DNA of 64,000 nucleotides from Candidatus Palauibacter rhopaloidicola (GCA_026914155.1 JAPPGH010000026.1:34317-98316); one strand, 5' to 3'. Positions 1 to 8,756 are shown, counted from the stretch's first letter. Program-made: numbers and translations. The notes: a model not told the origin generated them from the letters alone.

Positions 1-204
1 GCGATCCCCGCGGTGGGCAAGCGCGGTCGCGAGGAGGGCGGAGACGAGGCTCTTCCCCACGCCGCCCTTGCCGCTCATCACCGCGACGACGCGGGCGACG
101 GAGGCGAGCCGCACGGACACGCGCTCGTCCCCGGCCGCGATCTGATCCGGGAGATCGGAACGCAGTTCGTCCACTTCGTGGTAGGTGCGAAATCCGGAAC
201 TCAT
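1..204 (-). CDS. Mrp/ApbC-type P-loop ATPase, N-terminal part (cut by window edge)
   Basis: Only the first 68 residues are inside the window; the gene continues past position 1. Residues 46-52 read KGGVGKS, the deviant Walker A motif of the MinD/Mrp/ApbC family, preceded by the hydrophobic strand VVAVMSG. Family members load Fe-S clusters or act in partitioning. The N-terminal stretch before the P-loop is only about 40 residues, shorter than the domain found in many Mrp proteins, so a different family member is possible. The ATG has GGAG about 9 nt upstream. The gene is divergent from the membrane-protein pair that begins at 324. Confidence 0.75.
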   Translation of the reverse strand, partial: MSSGFRTYHEVDELRSDLPDQIAAGDERVSVRLASVARVVAVMSGKGGVGKSLVSALLATALAHRGDR

Positions 205-323
205 GGGGAGTGGAAGCTCCAATCGGGCCGGCAGAGGGTCAACAGGCGAAGTTTCGGCTCGCGTCCCGCCTTCGTACGATGTTCGACAGACGGACCGAAG
301 TCCACCGTGAATCGGAACATCCC

Positions 324-551
324 ATGTCGATCATCGGGTTTCACCGTTTTCTCATCGCAACGGCCATCGTCTTCTGCGCCGTCTTCGCCGCGTGGGAGTT
401 CCGGATCTTCGCGAGCGCCGGGAGTCTCGGCGCGCTCGCGATCGGCGTGGTCTTTGCGCTCGCGGCGGCAGCGCTGGCCTACTATCTCGCCAACCTGACG
501 AGATTCCTGCACGGAACGCGGCACGAGTCCCCGTGGCACCGGGGGCGGTGA
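324..551 (+). CDS. Small two-helix membrane protein, unknown function
   Basis: This 75-residue protein has two hydrophobic segments, about residues 8-24 and 30-52, followed by a short basic tail ending HESPWHRGR. I chose the ATG at 324; the reading frame is open further upstream, but that part is not hydrophobic and looks like non-coding translation. Its TGA overlaps the GTG start of the following HmuY-like gene as GTGA, so the two are probably translationally coupled. I do not recognise the family. The pairing with an anchored HmuY-like protein suggests a shared envelope role, which is inference. Confidence 0.6.
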   Translation: MSIIGFHRFLIATAIVFCAVFAAWEFRIFASAGSLGALAIGVVFALAAAALAYYLANLTRFLHGTRHESPWHRGR

Positions 552-1177
552 GGGGCGAGGGCCGGGCAGACGGAGGCCGGCCGGTAGCACTGTACGTCGC
601 GGGGGCCGTGTTCCTGTTCATCCTCGTCGTCGTCGTCGCCGGCTCGTTCACGAGGCCCGACCCCGTCACCTTCGTTCCCACGCCCGTCGCCCCGCGCCCC
701 GCCGTGGACCGGTTCATCGTGGACACCGTCACCGTCGATGCCCGGGACGGCTCGCAGTGGGTTTACTTCGACTTCGACAGGGGGAGCGCGGTCGGCGGTC
801 CGCTCGCGGGCTGGGATCTCGCGCTCAACCGGTACCACGTCGTCGTGAACGGGGGCGCCGGATACCCCGGGGCCGGCGGGGCGATCGCCATCGGCGCGCC
901 GTGGGAGGCCGTGACGGAGGCGCCGGCGTCCGGTTACGCGACAACCGAGGGCGCGCTGGAGGATGGCCCGGCGACGCCCGGACTCGAACGTTGGTACCGG
1001 TACGGGTTCTTCTCCCACCTCCTCGAACCGAAGGACGAGACGTACGTGATCCGGACGGCGGAGGGGCGCTACGCGAAGCTGAGGATCCTGAGCTATTACT
1101 GCCCGCAGGCGACGCCCGGATGCGTGACCCTCATGTACGGTTTTCAGGGAGACGGTTCGCGGCGCCTCACGGACTGA
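548..1177 (+). CDS. Membrane-anchored HmuY-like protein
   Basis: The 209-residue product starts at a GTG overlapping the previous stop (GTGA). One N-terminal membrane segment (ALYVAGAVFLFILVVVVAG) is followed by a periplasmic domain. That domain carries WVYFDFDRG, GWDLALNRYHVVVNGG and a C-terminal YAKLRILSYY strand. This matches the HmuY family, known for haem-binding outer-membrane lipoproteins and also common as uncharacterised proteins. Unlike typical HmuY there is no lipobox; an uncleaved helix seems to anchor it. Its 3' end overlaps the convergent hemC by 11 bp. Haem binding is not shown by the sequence. Confidence 0.65.
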   Translation: MRGEGRADGGRPVALYVAGAVFLFILVVVVAGSFTRPDPVTFVPTPVAPRPAVDRFIVDTVTVDARDGSQWVYFDFDRGSAVGGPLAGWDLALNRYHVVVNGGAGYPGAGGAIAIGAPWEAVTEAPASGYATTEGALEDGPATPGLERWYRYGFFSHLLEPKDETYVIRTAEGRYAKLRILSYYCPQATPGCVTLMYGFQGDGSRRLTD

Positions 1178-2129
1178 GCCGCCGCGCCCGCTCCACGAGG
1201 CCGGACGCCCCCGCCTCGAGCAACTGTTCCGCCAGCCGGCGGCCGAGTGCGCCGGGCGAAGCGCAAGACCCCGTTCCGGCCGCTTCGACCGGGGGCCCAC
1301 CGTCCACGTCGTAGACCGCCGCGCGCAGCACCAGGTCCTCCCCCCGCAGCGACGCGCGGGCGGCGATGGGAACCCGGCACCCACCCTCGAGCACCGCGAG
1401 CAGCGTCCGCTCGGCGGTCGTCTCCGCCCGGGCGGCCGGATCGTCGAGCGCCCCGATGCGCGCGGCCGCTCCGTCCGGCCCAGCGCGACACTGGAGCCCG
1501 AGCGCACCCTGCCCGGGGGCCGGTAGCCAGTCCTCATCGAGGACGTGGGCACCGGAGGGCCACACGCCGAGCCGCCGGAGCCCGGCCGCCGCCAGGATCA
1601 GCGCCTCGAAGCGGCCGTCCTCCAGCTTGCGGAGCCGGGTGTCGACGTTCCCGCGGATCGGCCGCGGATGCAGGTCGGCCCGGGAGGCGCGCAACTGTGC
1701 GGCGCGGCGCAGCGACGATGTGCCGACGCGCGCGCCGGAGGGCAGACGCCTCAGAGGGTCGCGTCCGTCCCCGTCCCGGGGCGCGGAAACCGGCGCGTCC
1801 CGGATCACGAGCACGTCACGGGGATCTTCGCGGGCAGGGACCGCTCCCAGCATCAAGCCATCGGGCAGGTCCGTCGGCAGATCCTTCAGGGAATGCACTG
1901 CGACATCGATGTCTCCTTCCCGGAGCGCGCGTTCGAGGTCTTCGGTGAACAGCCCCTTCCCCCCGATCTCCGGCAGCGGCGTCGCGGGATCCCGATCCCC
2001 GGCGGTCGTGATGAACCGGTATTCGACGGCCAGCTCGGGCCAGCGTTCGCGCAGCCGTTCGCCCACCCAGGCGGCCTGCGCCCGGGAGAGCGGCGACCGC
2101 CGCGCCCCGACCACGAGCGGCGCCTTCAC
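1167..2129 (-). CDS. hemC: Porphobilinogen deaminase (hydroxymethylbilane synthase)
   Basis: HemC joins four porphobilinogen molecules into hydroxymethylbilane in haem biosynthesis. The 320-residue protein shows the family start PLVVGARRSPLSRAQA, the segment VHSLKDLPTDLPDG, the region GTSSLRRAAQL, and VLEGGCRVPIAA, whose Cys carries the dipyrromethane cofactor. Length is normal. The start is a GTG overlapping the stop of the upstream acyl-CoA synthetase as GTGA. The open frame upstream of this GTG is out of frame with the synthetase and is not protein-like. It is the last gene of the long mnh-hemC run; no other haem gene is adjacent. Confidence 0.95.
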   Translation of the reverse strand: MKAPLVVGARRSPLSRAQAAWVGERLRERWPELAVEYRFITTAGDRDPATPLPEIGGKGLFTEDLERALREGDIDVAVHSLKDLPTDLPDGLMLGAVPAREDPRDVLVIRDAPVSAPRDGDGRDPLRRLPSGARVGTSSLRRAAQLRASRADLHPRPIRGNVDTRLRKLEDGRFEALILAAAGLRRLGVWPSGAHVLDEDWLPAPGQGALGLQCRAGPDGAAARIGALDDPAARAETTAERTLLAVLEGGCRVPIAARASLRGEDLVLRAAVYDVDGGPPVEAAGTGSCASPGALGRRLAEQLLEAGASGLVERARRLSP

Positions 2130-3718
2130 CCCAGGTCGGCCTGTCCCAGCACGCCGAGAATCGCCGTTCGGTCGACCTTCCCCACCCCGGTGAGCGGCAT
2201 CTCCTCCACGATCGCAATGCGCCGGGGGTGCGCGTACGCGGGTCCCCGCTCGAGCGTGTAGCGCTTGAGCGATTCGGCCGTGGCCCTCGCCTCCGGCCCG
2301 AGCCTGACCACCGCGGCCGGGACCGCGCCCTTGAGGGCGTGGGGCACGGGCACGACGGCCGCCTCGCGGACATCGGGATGGGACAGCAGCAGGTCCTCCA
2401 CCTCCTTGGGATAGATGTTCTCGCCGCCCGAGTTGAACATGTCGTCGGTGCGGCCGCGGAAGTAGTAGAAGCCCTCCGCGTCGCGGAAGAAGAGGTCGCC
2501 CGTGGCGAGCCAGCCGTCCCGGATCCGGGCCGCGTTGACCGCGGGCAGGTTGTGATAGCCGGTCGTGACGCCGGGATTCCGGACCCACAGCTCTCCGTGC
2601 TCCGGATCTTCGCGGCCGTCGCGCACGAGCCTGATTTCTCCCTCGGGCCACGCCGTGCCGCAGCTTCCCCTCGGGGTCGGGCGTCCGTCGGGCGCAGGCC
2701 CGATCATGACCGGTCCGCCCTCGGTGAGCCCGTAGCTCTCGCCGACTTCGACGTCGAACGCGCGCTCGACCGCGTGCATCAGCTCGGGCTGCACCGGGGC
2801 GGATCCCAGCGTGACCTTCCGGAGTGCCGAGAAATCCAGCTCCGCGATCAGGTCCATGTGATCCAGGACCATCGCGAACACGGCGGGGACGGCGCTCACC
2901 TGCGTACACCGGTACTCGCTGAGGGCCCGCAGGAAGGATTCCGGGGAGAAGCCGGGCAGGACGACGACCGACGCCCCGGCCTGCAGCAGGGGCTTGATGG
3001 CCCCGGCCATCGCGTTCTTGTGGTAAAGGGGTACGGCGACGAGTGCCCGGTCGCCGGGGTCGGCGGGCCAGTACTTCCGCAGGCAGCGCACCCACCAGAG
3101 CTGCCCTTCGTGGGAGAGGACGACACCCTTGGGCTTGCCGGTCGATCCCGACGTGTAGGGCTGGAACGCCGGGTGGCCGGCGCCGAGCCGGGGTGGGTCG
3201 AAGCGGGACGACGATCCCGCGAGCGCGCTCTCGTAGTCCGGCCAGTCGGCGCCTTCCCGCCCCGGCCTCTTGCCGTCTCCGCCGACGTCCCACCTTCTCT
3301 CGATCCCCAACCGTTCGACGACCGTGGCCGACCGCTCCGTCACGGCGGTCTCGACGAAGGCCGCCCGGCAGGCCGCGTCCCGCACGATGTGGGCGAGCGA
3401 CGCCTCCGACAGCTTGAAGTTGAGGGGCACCGGGACCGCCCCGCGGCGCATCCCGCCGAAGAGGATTTCGACGAACTCGAACCGGTTCCCGACGCTCAGC
3501 GCAAACCGGTCGCCGGCTCCGATACCGGCATCCGAGAGCAGGTTGGCCACGCGATCCATCCGCTCGTTCAGTTCGGCGTAGGTGACCTCGCGGGGGACGG
3601 GACGCGAAAGGTCGATCAGCGCGACGCGGCCGGGGAAGGCCTCGGCCGCTTCGCGGAGCCAGTATCCGAGGTTGGCATCGGGGCCGCGGAAGCCGTCGGC
3701 CGGCCCTGCGCGGCTCAC
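2126..3718 (-). CDS. AMP-dependent acyl-CoA synthetase/ligase
   Basis: This ANL-superfamily enzyme (530 residues) activates a carboxylate to acyl-AMP and then acyl-CoA. Visible motifs are YTSGSTGKPKGV (AMP-binding P-loop), GESYGLTEGG, GWLATGDLFFRD, the hinge region RTDDMFNSGGENIYPKEVE, and the C-terminal lysine region PLTGVGKVDR. The overall form resembles long-chain fatty-acid or crotonobetaine-type ligases; the substrate cannot be read from sequence. The GTG start overlaps the stop of the small membrane protein upstream (GTGA) and the TGA overlaps hemC, so it sits inside the continuous operon. A thioesterase is encoded five genes upstream, which hints at acyl-CoA metabolism. Confidence 0.85.
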   Translation of the reverse strand: MSRAGPADGFRGPDANLGYWLREAAEAFPGRVALIDLSRPVPREVTYAELNERMDRVANLLSDAGIGAGDRFALSVGNRFEFVEILFGGMRRGAVPVPLNFKLSEASLAHIVRDAACRAAFVETAVTERSATVVERLGIERRWDVGGDGKRPGREGADWPDYESALAGSSSRFDPPRLGAGHPAFQPYTSGSTGKPKGVVLSHEGQLWWVRCLRKYWPADPGDRALVAVPLYHKNAMAGAIKPLLQAGASVVVLPGFSPESFLRALSEYRCTQVSAVPAVFAMVLDHMDLIAELDFSALRKVTLGSAPVQPELMHAVERAFDVEVGESYGLTEGGPVMIGPAPDGRPTPRGSCGTAWPEGEIRLVRDGREDPEHGELWVRNPGVTTGYHNLPAVNAARIRDGWLATGDLFFRDAEGFYYFRGRTDDMFNSGGENIYPKEVEDLLLSHPDVREAAVVPVPHALKGAVPAAVVRLGPEARATAESLKRYTLERGPAYAHPRRIAIVEEMPLTGVGKVDRTAILGVLGQADLG

Positions 3719-3939
3719 TCCTCCGACCCCGGGGACCGCGAGGGGCGCGCGAGCACGGCGATGCAGGCGACGGTGGCGGCGCAGCCGATGACGACCCACG
3801 TCCAGCCGCCTCCCGTCCGCATGACCGACGAGACGCCCCACAGCGCCACCGCGTTCGCGACCAGGTTGAGAACGAGTCCCCAGACCCGCCCCGACCAGGG
3901 TCCGACCCGTCGTGCGAGAAGCCGGTCCACGGCGCTCAT
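3715..3939 (-). CDS. Small membrane protein, unknown function
   Basis: The 74-residue protein has two predicted membrane helices (about residues 19-36 and 43-61) and a short charged C-terminus. Its ATG overlaps the stop of the Nramp-like gene as TGATG and its stop overlaps the acyl-CoA synthetase start as GTGA, so it is almost certainly translated in the operon. I see no family signature. An accessory subunit of the Nramp-like transporter is possible, from position only. Confidence 0.6.
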   Translation of the reverse strand: MSAVDRLLARRVGPWSGRVWGLVLNLVANAVALWGVSSVMRTGGGWTWVVIGCAATVACIAVLARPSRSPGSEE

Positions 3940-5276
3940 CACCACCACCCCAGCCGATTGAAGACGTACGTGACGGCGATCGCGTTGAGGAGGGTCACCT
4001 GGAGCAGGATCCCGAGGTTCCACAGGTAGGACCGGCAGCGGTCCGCGCCGAGGAGTTCGCGGTCGTTCAGCAACAGGTACATCGACCATCCGACGACGTT
4101 GTTCGCCAGCGAGAGAAAGGCCGCGATCGCGATCACGAGCCAGACCGGACGGGCGTTCCAGGCGGCCAGAAAGGCGATCTGCGGCAGCAGCGCGCTGACC
4201 TTCCAGCGCCACGACGACGTATCGGGCTCCCAGCCGAAGGCCTCGTGGACGGCCATCGCTCCGGCCAGGCTCATCCCGACCGTCGTCGTGATCGGCACGG
4301 CCAGGAAACCCGCGTAGAAGAGGATCTGCGACCACGTGGGTCCGAGGAGCGGCATGAGCGCAGCCGCCAGTTCGGGCGCCGAGTCGGGCGTGATCCCCTG
4401 CGGAAACAGCGTCGCCGCGAACACGCCGATCATCAGGAAGTTGATGACCACGAACGGGAGGAAGAGCCCCGCGATCAGGTCGAAGCGGGCCAGCGATTCG
4501 TGGTTCCGTCCCCAGCCGCGACCGAGTCCGGCGTAGTGGAAGAACACCCAGTCCATGACGCCGACGGCGGCGGCGGACGACGCGATGAAGAGGTCCAGAC
4601 CCTCCCCGCCGCCGGGCAGCCACGGGATGAAGAAGCCGCGTGCCGCCGCGCCCCAGTCGACGCCCACCAGCAGCAGGACGGCTCCGAACGCGAGGATCAT
4701 GACGGCGATCCCGCTCTTCATGACCGCTTCGACGAGCCGCGTCCCCCGGCCGCCCCGCCGCCCGTAGCTGAGGATGAGCGCGCTCGTGACCCCACAGTAG
4801 ATGAGCCAGTTGTACTCGGCGGGGAACGCGAAGCCGGCGAACGGCGCCAGCGACTCGATGAGATGGGTGCCGAGCGCGACCTGGCCGAAGTTGAAGATCA
4901 CGGCGACCGCGGCCGTGCCGACGAGGCCGGTCATCAGCGACCCGATGACCCATGAGTGGCGCCGGTTCTGGGTCGGGATGACGCGGAAGCCGCCCCTGCA
5001 GGTGAAACGGGCCATCGCGGCCATCATGAACAGGCCCAACCCCGCGCTCAGCCAGATGAGCCACAGGGTGCGGTAGCCGAACGTGGCGCCCGACAGCATC
5101 GAGGAGGTGAGCGTCCCGGCACCGAGCGTTAGGGCCGCGCCCATGAACCCCGGACCGGCCAGGCGGGCGTAGCCGCCGAGCTTGCGGTGCAGCGGCGCCG
5201 CGCCGAGCGCCGTCAGCCGGTCAGCCTCGGCGTCGAGGACCGCCCGCGGGATCTTGCGGGCGATCGGATAGTTCAC
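3939..5276 (-). CDS. Nramp-family-like membrane transporter without canonical metal motifs
   Basis: The 445-residue polytopic protein has the Nramp/LeuT-like layout, beginning with GPGFMGAALTLGAGT in helix 1. True Nramp metal transporters have DPGN in helix 1 and MPH in helix 6. Here the helix 1 site reads GAGT, and the helix 6 region reads SSAAAVGVMDWVFFHY with no MPH. So the fold is Nramp-like, but Mn/Fe transport should not be assumed; Mg, another ion or an organic substrate is possible. The start is a GTG overlapping the upstream oxidoreductase stop (GTGA), and the small membrane protein follows immediately. Confidence 0.75.
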   Translation of the reverse strand: MNYPIARKIPRAVLDAEADRLTALGAAPLHRKLGGYARLAGPGFMGAALTLGAGTLTSSMLSGATFGYRTLWLIWLSAGLGLFMMAAMARFTCRGGFRVIPTQNRRHSWVIGSLMTGLVGTAAVAVIFNFGQVALGTHLIESLAPFAGFAFPAEYNWLIYCGVTSALILSYGRRGGRGTRLVEAVMKSGIAVMILAFGAVLLLVGVDWGAAARGFFIPWLPGGGEGLDLFIASSAAAVGVMDWVFFHYAGLGRGWGRNHESLARFDLIAGLFLPFVVINFLMIGVFAATLFPQGITPDSAPELAAALMPLLGPTWSQILFYAGFLAVPITTTVGMSLAGAMAVHEAFGWEPDTSSWRWKVSALLPQIAFLAAWNARPVWLVIAIAAFLSLANNVVGWSMYLLLNDRELLGADRCRSYLWNLGILLQVTLLNAIAVTYVFNRLGWW

Positions 5277-6283
5277 GGAGTCAGAATCGATTTTCCGAAT
5301 ACGGCGCGCTCCATGAGTTCACGCATCGCGGTGCGGACCTCGTCGACCGGTCTGACAGCGTGGATGACCGGGTCGAGTTCGCCGCCCGCCACCATGTCGA
5401 GCAGCCGCGCCAGCCCCTCGCGGCTCCACCCGTCCGATCCGATGATCGACTGCTCGAAGCTCCAGATGTAGCGGATGTCCGTGCGCGGGTCGTAGCCGGC
5501 GGTGGCCCCGCAGGTAACCATGCGGCCCTGGAAGCGCAGCGCCTTCAGGCTGGCGGCCCACGTGGTTCCGCCGATGTAGTTGATCACGGCGTCCACGCCC
5601 CCGGCGTCGGGATCGTGGTAGCGGGGCCGGCCCGCGATCGCCCGCACCTGGCGCACCAGTTCGGCGGAGTCGGAGGGCAGCACGTGGTCCGCCCCCAGCG
5701 CGCGGAGCCGTTCGAGGTTCCAGCGCGAGCCCCCGGTGGCGATGATCCGCGCCCCGATTCGCTTGCAGAGCTGGACGCAGCCACAGCCCACGCCGCCCGT
5801 CGCGCCCAGGATCAGCACGGTCTCGCCCGGCTGTATCCGGGCGCGGTCCTCGATCATGCGCAGGGCGGTCCCGTACGCGACCGGGAGTGCCGCGGCCTGC
5901 TCGAACGAAACGCCGTCGGGAACGGGCAGCAGATTCTCGAGGGGGACGGCCAGGTACTCGGCGGCCGCGCCCGGAGCCTTCTCGCCCAGCATGCCGCGGC
6001 GCTCGATCAACGGGTCGATCAGCACGCGGTCCCCCACCCGCCGTCCGGCCGCGTCCGTCCCGGGCCCGAAGCCGGCGATCTCTCCCGCCGCGTCGCCGCA
6101 CGGCGTCATGGGGAGCGGGACCCGCAGCCCCGTCGTGCCGCCCAGCATCATCGGATCGAAGCCGTTGAGCCCGCAGGCCCGGACCCGGACCTGGGCTTCC
6201 CCGCGCGCGGGTTCCGGGTCGGGGACCTCGCCCACGTATAGTTGGTCGGCGTCGCCGTGGGCGTCGTAAAGGACCGCCTTCAC
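5273..6283 (-). CDS. Zinc-type alcohol dehydrogenase/quinone oxidoreductase family protein
   Basis: This MDR-superfamily protein has 336 residues. The N-terminal GroES-like domain begins VKAVLYDAHGDADQLYVGEV, and the Rossmann domain carries LILGATGGVGCGCVQLCKR, the NADPH-binding motif. It lacks the structural-zinc cysteine cluster of classical alcohol dehydrogenases and looks like the quinone reductase/enoyl reductase branch. The GTG at 6283 was chosen because homologues begin with (M)KAV; it lies 4 bp after the thioesterase stop. Substrate unknown. Confidence 0.8.
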   Translation of the reverse strand: MKAVLYDAHGDADQLYVGEVPDPEPARGEAQVRVRACGLNGFDPMMLGGTTGLRVPLPMTPCGDAAGEIAGFGPGTDAAGRRVGDRVLIDPLIERRGMLGEKAPGAAAEYLAVPLENLLPVPDGVSFEQAAALPVAYGTALRMIEDRARIQPGETVLILGATGGVGCGCVQLCKRIGARIIATGGSRWNLERLRALGADHVLPSDSAELVRQVRAIAGRPRYHDPDAGGVDAVINYIGGTTWAASLKALRFQGRMVTCGATAGYDPRTDIRYIWSFEQSIIGSDGWSREGLARLLDMVAGGELDPVIHAVRPVDEVRTAMRELMERAVFGKSILTP

Positions 6284-6287
6284 CGCA

Positions 6288-6728
6288 TCAGCCCACCAGC
6301 GACGAGTAGGTCCCCCGTCCGACCGCGCAGAGGCGCCCCTGGTCGTCGTGCACGTCGACATCCGACACCGAGATCGTGCGGCCGTGACGCCGCAGGCGGG
6401 CCGTGGCCAGCAGGTACGGGCCGGTGCAGGGGCGCAGGTAGTCGACCCGCAGCGAGATCGTCGGGACCCCGCCCCCGGCCCGCACGGCGACGACCATGTC
6501 CCCGGCAATGTCGATCAGGGAAGCGACCGGACCGCCGTGATACATCGTGCCGTTGCGGGTAAGGTCGGGACGCATGGCCATCCTGAGGACTGCGGTGTCC
6601 TCCCCCAACTCCTCGAGCGTGACGCCGAGCGCCACGATCGCCTCCGAGTCGGCGAGGATGGCCTCGATCAGGGCTCGCGCGCCCAAATCTCGAGCCCCGT
6701 CCGTCCGCGCCGCGCGGGACTTCGTCAT
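6288..6728 (-). CDS. PaaI-type hotdog thioesterase
   Basis: The 146-residue single hotdog-fold protein has the PaaI/acyl-CoA thioesterase signature NGTMYHGGPVASLIDIAG followed by the strand pattern PTISLRVDYLRPC and a C-terminal GRLCAVGRGTYSS. Such enzymes hydrolyse acyl- or phenylacyl-CoA. Its ATG overlaps the stop of the last antiporter subunit as ATGA. The combination of thioesterase, oxidoreductase and acyl-CoA ligase downstream of an antiporter operon is unusual and gives no clear pathway. Confidence 0.8.
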   Translation of the reverse strand: MTKSRAARTDGARDLGARALIEAILADSEAIVALGVTLEELGEDTAVLRMAMRPDLTRNGTMYHGGPVASLIDIAGDMVVAVRAGGGVPTISLRVDYLRPCTGPYLLATARLRRHGRTISVSDVDVHDDQGRLCAVGRGTYSSLVG

Positions 6729-8452
6729 GGGGGCGGCGGCCCCCCCGTGAGCGGGGTACTCGCGTAGTAGAGGAGCAGGAACACCAGGAGCAGGATCGCG
6801 ACCCAGATGACGGCGGTGCCGGTGGGCCAGGTGCGCCCCAGCACCCCGCTCGGGCCCATGTAGCGCCGCGCCGATCCGATGGCGCCGCCGGCGGCCGCCA
6901 CGGCACGCGTCGCGACGGCATCCCGCAGCCGCGACGCGACGCCGCCGGCCGCGAGCGCCAACCCCCTGCCGAAGCGGCGGTAGAACCAGTCCGCGTCCAG
7001 GTTCGTCGAGGGCAGCTCGTGCGGCTCCCGGTCGGAGAGTCGGAGCCACACGAAGGCGAGCACGGCGAAGAAGAGCAGCTGCAGCTGGCTGATCACGTGC
7101 GAGGGCGTGAACGGCTCGTACGTCACCTCGTAGGGCAGGTTCGGATACAGGAACAGCGTCGGCCACGTCCCGTTGAACACGCACAGGAAGGCCGCCATCC
7201 CCATCGCGATGAGCATGCTCGTCGGCGCCTCCTTCGTGCGGATCCCGGAATCGGGGCCGAAGAAGCCGTAGAACGGGATCTTGATCCCCGCGTGGTGGAG
7301 CACGCCGGCGGAGGCGAAGAGGAGGAAGAGCCACACGATGTCGAGGTTCATCTCCAGCGCGGCCGCCATCACCATCGACTTGCTCACGAACCCGCTGAAG
7401 AGCGGGAAGGCGGAGATGGAGGCGGCGCCGACGACGCACAGACCCGCCGTCTTCGGCATGCTCTTGTAGAGTCCGCCCAACTCGCTGCACTTCGTCGTGC
7501 CGGTGCGATAGAGCAGCGCCCCCGTCGACATGAAGAGGAGCCCCTTGAAGAGCACGTCGTTGAAGGCGTGCGCGACCGCCCCGTTCACGGCCATCTCGGT
7601 GCCGATCCCGACGCCGCACACCATGAAGCCGATCTGGTTGATCATGCTGTAGCCGAGCACCCGGCGCAGATCGTTCTCGATCACGGCGTAGAAGATCGGG
7701 AACATCGTCATGATGACGCCGACCCAGATCAGCAGATCCTCTCCCTGGTATCCCCGCGCCAGGGCGTAGACGGCGACCTTCGTCGTGAACGCGCTCAGGA
7801 AGACGGCGCCGCTGTAGGTGGCCTCGGGATAGGCATCCGTCAGCCAGTTGTGGAGCAGCGGGAAGGCCGCCTTGATCCCGATTCCGAGCAGGATGAGGTT
7901 CGTCCCCAGCGTCCCCGTCTCCATGGGTCCGAAGGCGACGGAGCCCGTGGCCCGCGCGTGGGCGATGATCCCCGCCAGGAGGACGACGCCCGATCCGACC
8001 TGCACGAGGAGGTAGCGGATCCCCGCCCGGTAGGAGCGCTCCGTGCCGCGCGCCCACACGAGGAAGACGGAACTCAGCGCCAGAAGCTCCCAGAAGACGA
8101 AGAGCGTGATCAGGTCGCCGGCCTGGACGGCTCCGATGGCGGCGCCCGCGTAGACCAGCGCCGCGGCATCTTCCAGCGCGCTCCCCCCGCGCCGCGCGAA
8201 GATGAGCCCGATGAAGGCCGCGATGTGGAAGAGCCATCCGAAGATCCGGCTCAGCCCGTCGATCCGGACGAGCGTCAACTCGTAGGAGAAGATCGAGATC
8301 CGCCCGAACTCTCCTTCGCCCAGCGCAAGAAGGGCGGCGAGGCTCGCGGCGGGGAGCAGGAGGACCCAGCCCGTACGCGCCCGGCCCCGGAGGAAGGGTA
8401 CGAGCAAAGCCCCGAGGATCATGACCGCGGCGGGAGGAAGGCTACCGATCAT
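6725..8452 (-). CDS. Mrp-type cation/proton antiporter, NuoN/MnhD-like subunit (third copy)
   Basis: This 575-residue protein of the proton-conducting membrane transporter family has about 14-16 helices. Family landmarks are LFVFWELLALSSVFLVWARG (conserved Glu in helix 5), GIGIKAAFPLLHNWLTDAYPEA and AVIENDLRRVLGYSMINQIGFM (conserved Lys and Asn-Asp region). It is longer than the other two copies because of a C-terminal extension with a Gly/Ala-rich linker and a last helix near residues 545-565. It starts 11 nt inside the end of the small membrane protein. It probably supplies the MrpA N-terminal role in this split complex, which is inference. Confidence 0.85.
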   Translation of the reverse strand: MIGSLPPAAVMILGALLVPFLRGRARTGWVLLLPAASLAALLALGEGEFGRISIFSYELTLVRIDGLSRIFGWLFHIAAFIGLIFARRGGSALEDAAALVYAGAAIGAVQAGDLITLFVFWELLALSSVFLVWARGTERSYRAGIRYLLVQVGSGVVLLAGIIAHARATGSVAFGPMETGTLGTNLILLGIGIKAAFPLLHNWLTDAYPEATYSGAVFLSAFTTKVAVYALARGYQGEDLLIWVGVIMTMFPIFYAVIENDLRRVLGYSMINQIGFMVCGVGIGTEMAVNGAVAHAFNDVLFKGLLFMSTGALLYRTGTTKCSELGGLYKSMPKTAGLCVVGAASISAFPLFSGFVSKSMVMAAALEMNLDIVWLFLLFASAGVLHHAGIKIPFYGFFGPDSGIRTKEAPTSMLIAMGMAAFLCVFNGTWPTLFLYPNLPYEVTYEPFTPSHVISQLQLLFFAVLAFVWLRLSDREPHELPSTNLDADWFYRRFGRGLALAAGGVASRLRDAVATRAVAAAGGAIGSARRYMGPSGVLGRTWPTGTAVIWVAILLLVFLLLYYASTPLTGGPPPP

Positions 8453-8753
8453 AGTAGTCCTCGTCCCGCATCACGCCCTTCCGGAGCGCCTTGGCGGTGT
8501 AGACGATCGCCGTGTATGCGAGGAAGCCGTAGAACGCGTAGTAGCCGGGGAAGCCCTCCCAGTCGCGCTCCGGGTGGCGCAGTTCCGGCCAGCCCATTTG
8601 CAGCTGGACGAAGTTGACGAGATCCAGCCCGAAGACGACGGCGCAGACGGCGATCAGGATCGCGATCAGCCGCTTCCAGCGCTTCGGATCGTCGAAGTAA
8701 TGCCGGCCCCGGTCCTTCACCTGTCCGCCCGTGTCGTGCGTGTCAGAGGCCAT
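8442..8753 (-). CDS. Small membrane protein of the Mrp-like antiporter operon
   Basis: The 103-residue protein has a soluble, charged N-terminus (HYFDDPKRWKR) and two membrane helices around residues 29-48 and 70-88, ending MRDEDYYDR. It lies 3 bp after one antiporter subunit and overlaps the next by 11 bp. It has no counterpart in the classical seven-gene Mrp operon. A structural or adaptor subunit of the complex is the simplest idea, based on position only. Confidence 0.65.
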   Translation of the reverse strand: MASDTHDTGGQVKDRGRHYFDDPKRWKRLIAILIAVCAVVFGLDLVNFVQLQMGWPELRHPERDWEGFPGYYAFYGFLAYTAIVYTAKALRKGVMRDEDYYDR

Positions 8754-8756
8754 GGC

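Noticed and set aside
1167..3293. A 708-codon open frame that looks like a fusion of hemC with something upstream
   Set aside because: The part upstream of the GTG at 2129 is an out-of-frame translation of the acyl-CoA synthetase gene, Arg/Pro-rich and without motifs. The two real genes overlap by GTGA.
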